Source of the DNA: Chloroflexota bacterium | GTDB taxonomy: Bacteria; Chloroflexota; UBA4733 | DNA: 64,000 nt | Assembly: GCA_023381895.1 (NCBI GenBank) | Contig: JAMCTA010000148.1 | Location: 23,038 to 87,037 of the forward strand | Reading direction: 5' to 3' | Made by a program: the position numbers and the translations under genes | Part shown: positions 61,630 through 64,000 of the stretch, one piece after another | Numbering within the stretch: the first letter of the stretch is position 1 | How the letters are laid out: each line of letters opens with the position of its first letter | The notes under the pieces: model-generated | Told to the model about the DNA's origin: nothing | The model's database searches: none | The model's input: the letters and a program-made list of their open reading frames with translations, nothing else

Positions 61630-62484
61630 ATGACTGGCGTGGGCATTGTGACCGAAAGCGTATCTTGTCTTACCCCAGCCGATATCGAGGATCTTCCGCT
61701 AAGCCTCGTTCCGATCCCATACGCGCTAGATGGCGCTGAGTACTTGGATGGGATCGACCTTAGTGCCGGAGAGTTCTACAGCGTGGTCCAGCAGTCTAAG
61801 AGCCCCCCTGCCACCTCCGCCCCATCTCCAGCAGCGTACCTTCGGGCTTTCGAAGAAGTGGGGACTGACGATGTGCTGTGTCTGACCGTCAGCACTCGAG
61901 TGAGCACAGCGGGCGAACGGTGTGCTGCTGCCATTAGCTACGTGCACGAACGATATCCAGATCGACGCATCATCTTGTTCAATACTGGCGTCGCAGCGAT
62001 GGCCCAGGGTTTGCTGGCTCTTCGTGCTGCCGAGCGTGCGAAGATGGGCTTGACTACCGAGGAGATAATTGACGAGATCACGACTCTTCGCGAGCGCGCC
62101 CATCTGTTGATCTTCCTCGACACGCTCAAATACCTGGCTCGGACGGGTCGCCTCCGGAGCATCGCCAGTCTTGCTTCTGGCCTCTTGCACGTCAAACCCG
62201 TCGTCCACGTCAACAATGACCAGTTCGATGTTGTCCAGATCGCCCGTTCACGGCGTCAGGCGCTCACAGTTATGCTGAAGCGTTTGCGGTCCGCGGTTGA
62301 GGCTTGCAACACACGCACGGTGATCCTCCACCATGCGGGAGCTCCGGCCGCTGCCGGAGCGCTCTTCCAGGAAGTCCAGCAGCTCTACCCCCACATCTCC
62401 CTGCGCATCGTGCCGTTCAGCCCAGTCATGGGTGCCTACGCAGGACCAGGACTCCTGGGCTTTGCATGGATCGACGGCGAATAG
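61630..62484 (+). CDS. DegV family fatty-acid-binding protein (FakB-like)
   Basis: 284 residues. GVAAMAQGLLALRAAE (residues about 119-134), the DTLKYLARTGRLRSIASLA block and the ending PVMGAYAGPGLLGFAW are diagnostic DegV/FakB features. FakB proteins bind fatty acids for phosphorylation by FakA; no fakA is in view. Ends one base before the plsY ATG, so linked to acyl-phosphate based phospholipid synthesis. TSAPSPAAYLRAFEE completes the N-terminal lobe. Confidence 0.9.
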   Translation: MTGVGIVTESVSCLTPADIEDLPLSLVPIPYALDGAEYLDGIDLSAGEFYSVVQQSKSPPATSAPSPAAYLRAFEEVGTDDVLCLTVSTRVSTAGERCAAAISYVHERYPDRRIILFNTGVAAMAQGLLALRAAERAKMGLTTEEIIDEITTLRERAHLLIFLDTLKYLARTGRLRSIASLASGLLHVKPVVHVNNDQFDVVQIARSRRQALTVMLKRLRSAVEACNTRTVILHHAGAPAAAGALFQEVQQLYPHISLRIVPFSPVMGAYAGPGLLGFAWIDGE

Positions 62485-62485
62485 A

Positions 62486-63187
62486 ATGCGCGTATTCTCT
62501 GCGAGGGTATCTCAGTTGTTCTCGTTCTCCGTCCTTGCCTGGTTTGTCGGCGGTATCCCTTTTGTAGCCTGGTTCGCCCACCTTCGCGGCATCGATCTAC
62601 GTCAAGTGGGAACGGGAAACGTTGGTAGCCACAACCTCGCGACGTCAGTCAGCCTTCCCCTCGGAGTCGCAGGGGGGATCAGCGATTTTCTGAAAGGGGT
62701 TCTGGCGGTTCGAGTAGCCCAGGCGCTCGATGATGCAGGAACCTGCAGCGCAGTAGTGAGTGGTGCGGTCGTCGCCGGTCAATGCTGGCCGAAGTGGCAC
62801 CGCTCCGGTGGGGGACGCGGAGTAGCGACCGCTACTGGCGTCATGTTGGCGACAGACTGCTCTACGGCGCTACCGTGCCTGCTCGTGATCGCTGGTATCA
62901 CGCTGCTGCGACCACTCTTGGGTGCGCTCGATCTTACAGAGCAGCCGTGGCGGATGATCCGCAACGGCGCAGTTCCAAGCGGCGTGCTCCTTGGCATTGT
63001 GCTCTGGCCTCTCATTGCCCGATGGAAGGGACGTCCTTCTTCTACAGTGAGGGCCGGGCTTGTGGTAGCCTGCGTGATCACTGCCCGTAGGGTCTCTGCT
63101 GAGACGTGGCCCAAGTCAGTCAGTGATACGCTGAGCAAGCTGATCCTTGACCGTCACGCAGCGAGCAGAGGTTTGCTTAACGCTTGA
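62486..63187 (+). CDS. plsY: PlsY-like glycerol-3-phosphate acyltransferase
   Basis: 233 residues from the ATG at 62486, six predicted helices; PlsY transfers acyl from acyl phosphate to glycerol-3-phosphate. GTGNVGSHNLATS (motif 1) and HRSGGGRGVATATGVML (motif 2) are recognisable, but motif 2 has Gly-Gly-Arg where most PlsY have KGGKGVA, and motif 1 has GSHN rather than GATN. It is thus a diverged PlsY. The preceding DegV/FakB-like gene fits a fatty-acid to phospholipid role. Confidence 0.75.
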   Translation: MRVFSARVSQLFSFSVLAWFVGGIPFVAWFAHLRGIDLRQVGTGNVGSHNLATSVSLPLGVAGGISDFLKGVLAVRVAQALDDAGTCSAVVSGAVVAGQCWPKWHRSGGGRGVATATGVMLATDCSTALPCLLVIAGITLLRPLLGALDLTEQPWRMIRNGAVPSGVLLGIVLWPLIARWKGRPSSTVRAGLVVACVITARRVSAETWPKSVSDTLSKLILDRHAASRGLLNA

Positions 63188-63212
63188 ACAGAATTCTCTA
63201 CAGCCAATGAGG

Positions 63213-63242
63213 TTGACATTTTCTCGCCCATCTGGGTAGATT
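63213..63242 (+). promoter_or_regulatory. Sigma-70 type promoter for the sigma factor gene
   Basis: TTGACA (63213-63218, six of six), 18-base spacer, TAGATT (63237-63242, four of six), about 104 bases upstream of the GTG. A GC hairpin GGGAGCGG/CCGCTCTC lies at about 63281-63302 in the leader. Confidence 0.7.
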
Positions 63243-63345
63243 GAATCAGGTTTAGCATTGCTCTTCGGAGTTCAACACTAGGGAGCGGTGGGCCCGCTCT
63301 CTCTGTCTTCCCAATCGAGCAGTGGCGCAGAGAGGGTTGAGACGC

Positions 63346-64000
63346 GTGGCGCTAACAGATGAAGGACGGCTTTCCCAACCAGCAATGATCTCAGAGTCCT
63401 TCTCAGGTCCACCCGTAGAGAGCGCCTATGATGTCCATTTTTTTCGGGTCATAGCAGAAAGACGTCCAGTGCCTAGCGTGCGCTGGTCCGAACCTACGGA
63501 GACTACCTCCCATCTCCGTGATGAGGTTGACTCTGAAGACGTGCGAGAGCCGGATACGGCTCTGTCTCCTGATGCCGCCTCTACGATTGCTTCCGAGCAC
63601 GAACCGACGGCAAACGACGAGCAAGATCTTGAAGACCTGGTCCGTCTCTATCTCAAGGAGGCTGCTTCAGTGCCCTTGCTCACCTCAGCGGAGGAGGTAA
63701 AGCTCGCGCGCGCAATGGAGGAAGGACGGTCCGCAGAAGAGATTCTCGAAACTAGAGCCATAGATCTTCGAGATCCGTCTCAAGCGGAGCTTGCTGCGCA
63801 ACGTGGCAGGGAGGCGCGAGAGAGGCTCATTCAGGCCAACCTCCGGCTTGTCGTCAGCGTGGCAAAGAAGTACATGAATCGGGGTATTGCCTTTCTTGAC
63901 CTCATCGAGGAAGGTAACATCGGCCTCATGCGCGCTGTAGAGAAGTTTGACTATCATCGAGGCTACAAGTTCAGCACCTATGCTACTTGGTGGATCCGGC
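63346..64000 (+). CDS. sigA: Primary RNA polymerase sigma factor (SigA/RpoD type), 3' end beyond window
   Basis: 218 residues visible from a GTG at 63346 with AGAGAGGG upstream; a TTG at 63337 is possible. Residues 1-100 are acidic and low complexity (a 1.1-like N-terminal extension). Region 1.2 begins about 101 ([20 protein letters not shown]), and region 2 is seen in [36 protein letters not shown] and the core-binding/-10 segment [13 protein letters not shown], where the window ends. It is the housekeeping group by the near-invariant region 2. Confidence 0.93.
   Translation, partial: MALTDEGRLSQPAMISESFSGPPVESAYDVHFFRVIAERRPVPSVRWSEPTETTSHLRDEVDSEDVREPDTALSPDAASTIASEHEPTANDEQDLEDLVRLYLKEAASVPLLTSAEEVKLARAMEEGRSAEEILETRAIDLRDPSQAELAAQRGREARERLIQANLRLVVSVAKKYMNRGIAFLDLIEEGNIGLMRAVEKFDYHRGYKFSTYATWWIR

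Overview
The window looks like a chromosomal segment of a Chloroflexota bacterium, probably near Thermomicrobia. The evidence is indirect: a complete 14-gene complex I operon, a ba3-type cytochrome oxidase with its tiny subunit IIa, a DUF2342-type metalloprotease, a class II triterpene/diterpene cyclase homologue, frequent GTG and TTG starts, moderately high GC and a tRNA-Sec gene. Most of the content is housekeeping and I see no prophage or insertion sequence. Both ends cut through genes: folC at the left and the primary sigma factor at the right.

Layout. 1-2967 (minus): a short polysaccharide-control operon (wzz-like, cpsD-like, cpsB-like) running into folC behind a near-consensus promoter. 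3142-4119: a Gfo/Idh/MocA oxidoreductase. 4228-12262 (plus): nine tightly overlapping genes that form a type III-D-like CRISPR effector (degenerate Cas10, small Cas7-like, Csx10, two small helical proteins, two Csm3-like Cas7, Csx19-like, and a large TIGR03986-like RAMP) with no CRISPR array, Cas6, Cas1/Cas2 or CARF effector in the window. 12304-27160 (minus): nuoA to nuoN in canonical order from a recognisable promoter. 27290-27389: selC (tRNA-Sec), followed by a vapBC pair. 28705-31019 (minus): cox subunits IIa, II and I. 31564-41531 (plus): DoxX-like protein; acetate kinase, a Pat-like acyl-CoA synthetase/GNAT fusion and a universal stress protein; an FTR1 iron permease behind a DtxR-like palindrome; a second Gfo/Idh/MocA enzyme and a 3-keto-disaccharide hydrolase homologue. 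41655-53596: DUF2342 protease, NDH-2, nrdR, rsgA, pheST, a CvpA-like protein, a solute-binding protein, glycerate kinase and an alpha/beta hydrolase. 53952-63187 (plus): a terpenoid/lipid run (polyprenyl diphosphate synthase, LpxL-like acyltransferase, class II cyclase homologue, UbiA prenyltransferase, Dxs, ketopantoate-reductase-like protein, DegV, PlsY-like). 63346-end: sigma-70 family primary sigma factor.

How it fits together. The respiratory genes describe an aerobic chain with two NADH entry points (proton-pumping complex I and NDH-2) and a high-affinity terminal oxidase. The ackA/pat/usp group suggests acetyl-CoA/acetate handling under stress. The isoprenoid run supplies precursor (Dxs), chain elongation (polyprenyl synthase), cyclisation (class II cyclase) and prenyl transfer (UbiA), beside acyltransferases. 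This could be a dedicated membrane-lipid or meroterpenoid pathway.

The main candidate for something undescribed is the array-less type III-D-like effector. Its Cas10 has no HD domain and its GGDD motif has become VLDD. Only two of its four Cas7-like subunits keep an aspartate at the expected catalytic position. The order of its unfused genes mirrors the domain order reported for the fused III-Dv proteins. Family assignments come from reading motifs by eye; no database search was run.
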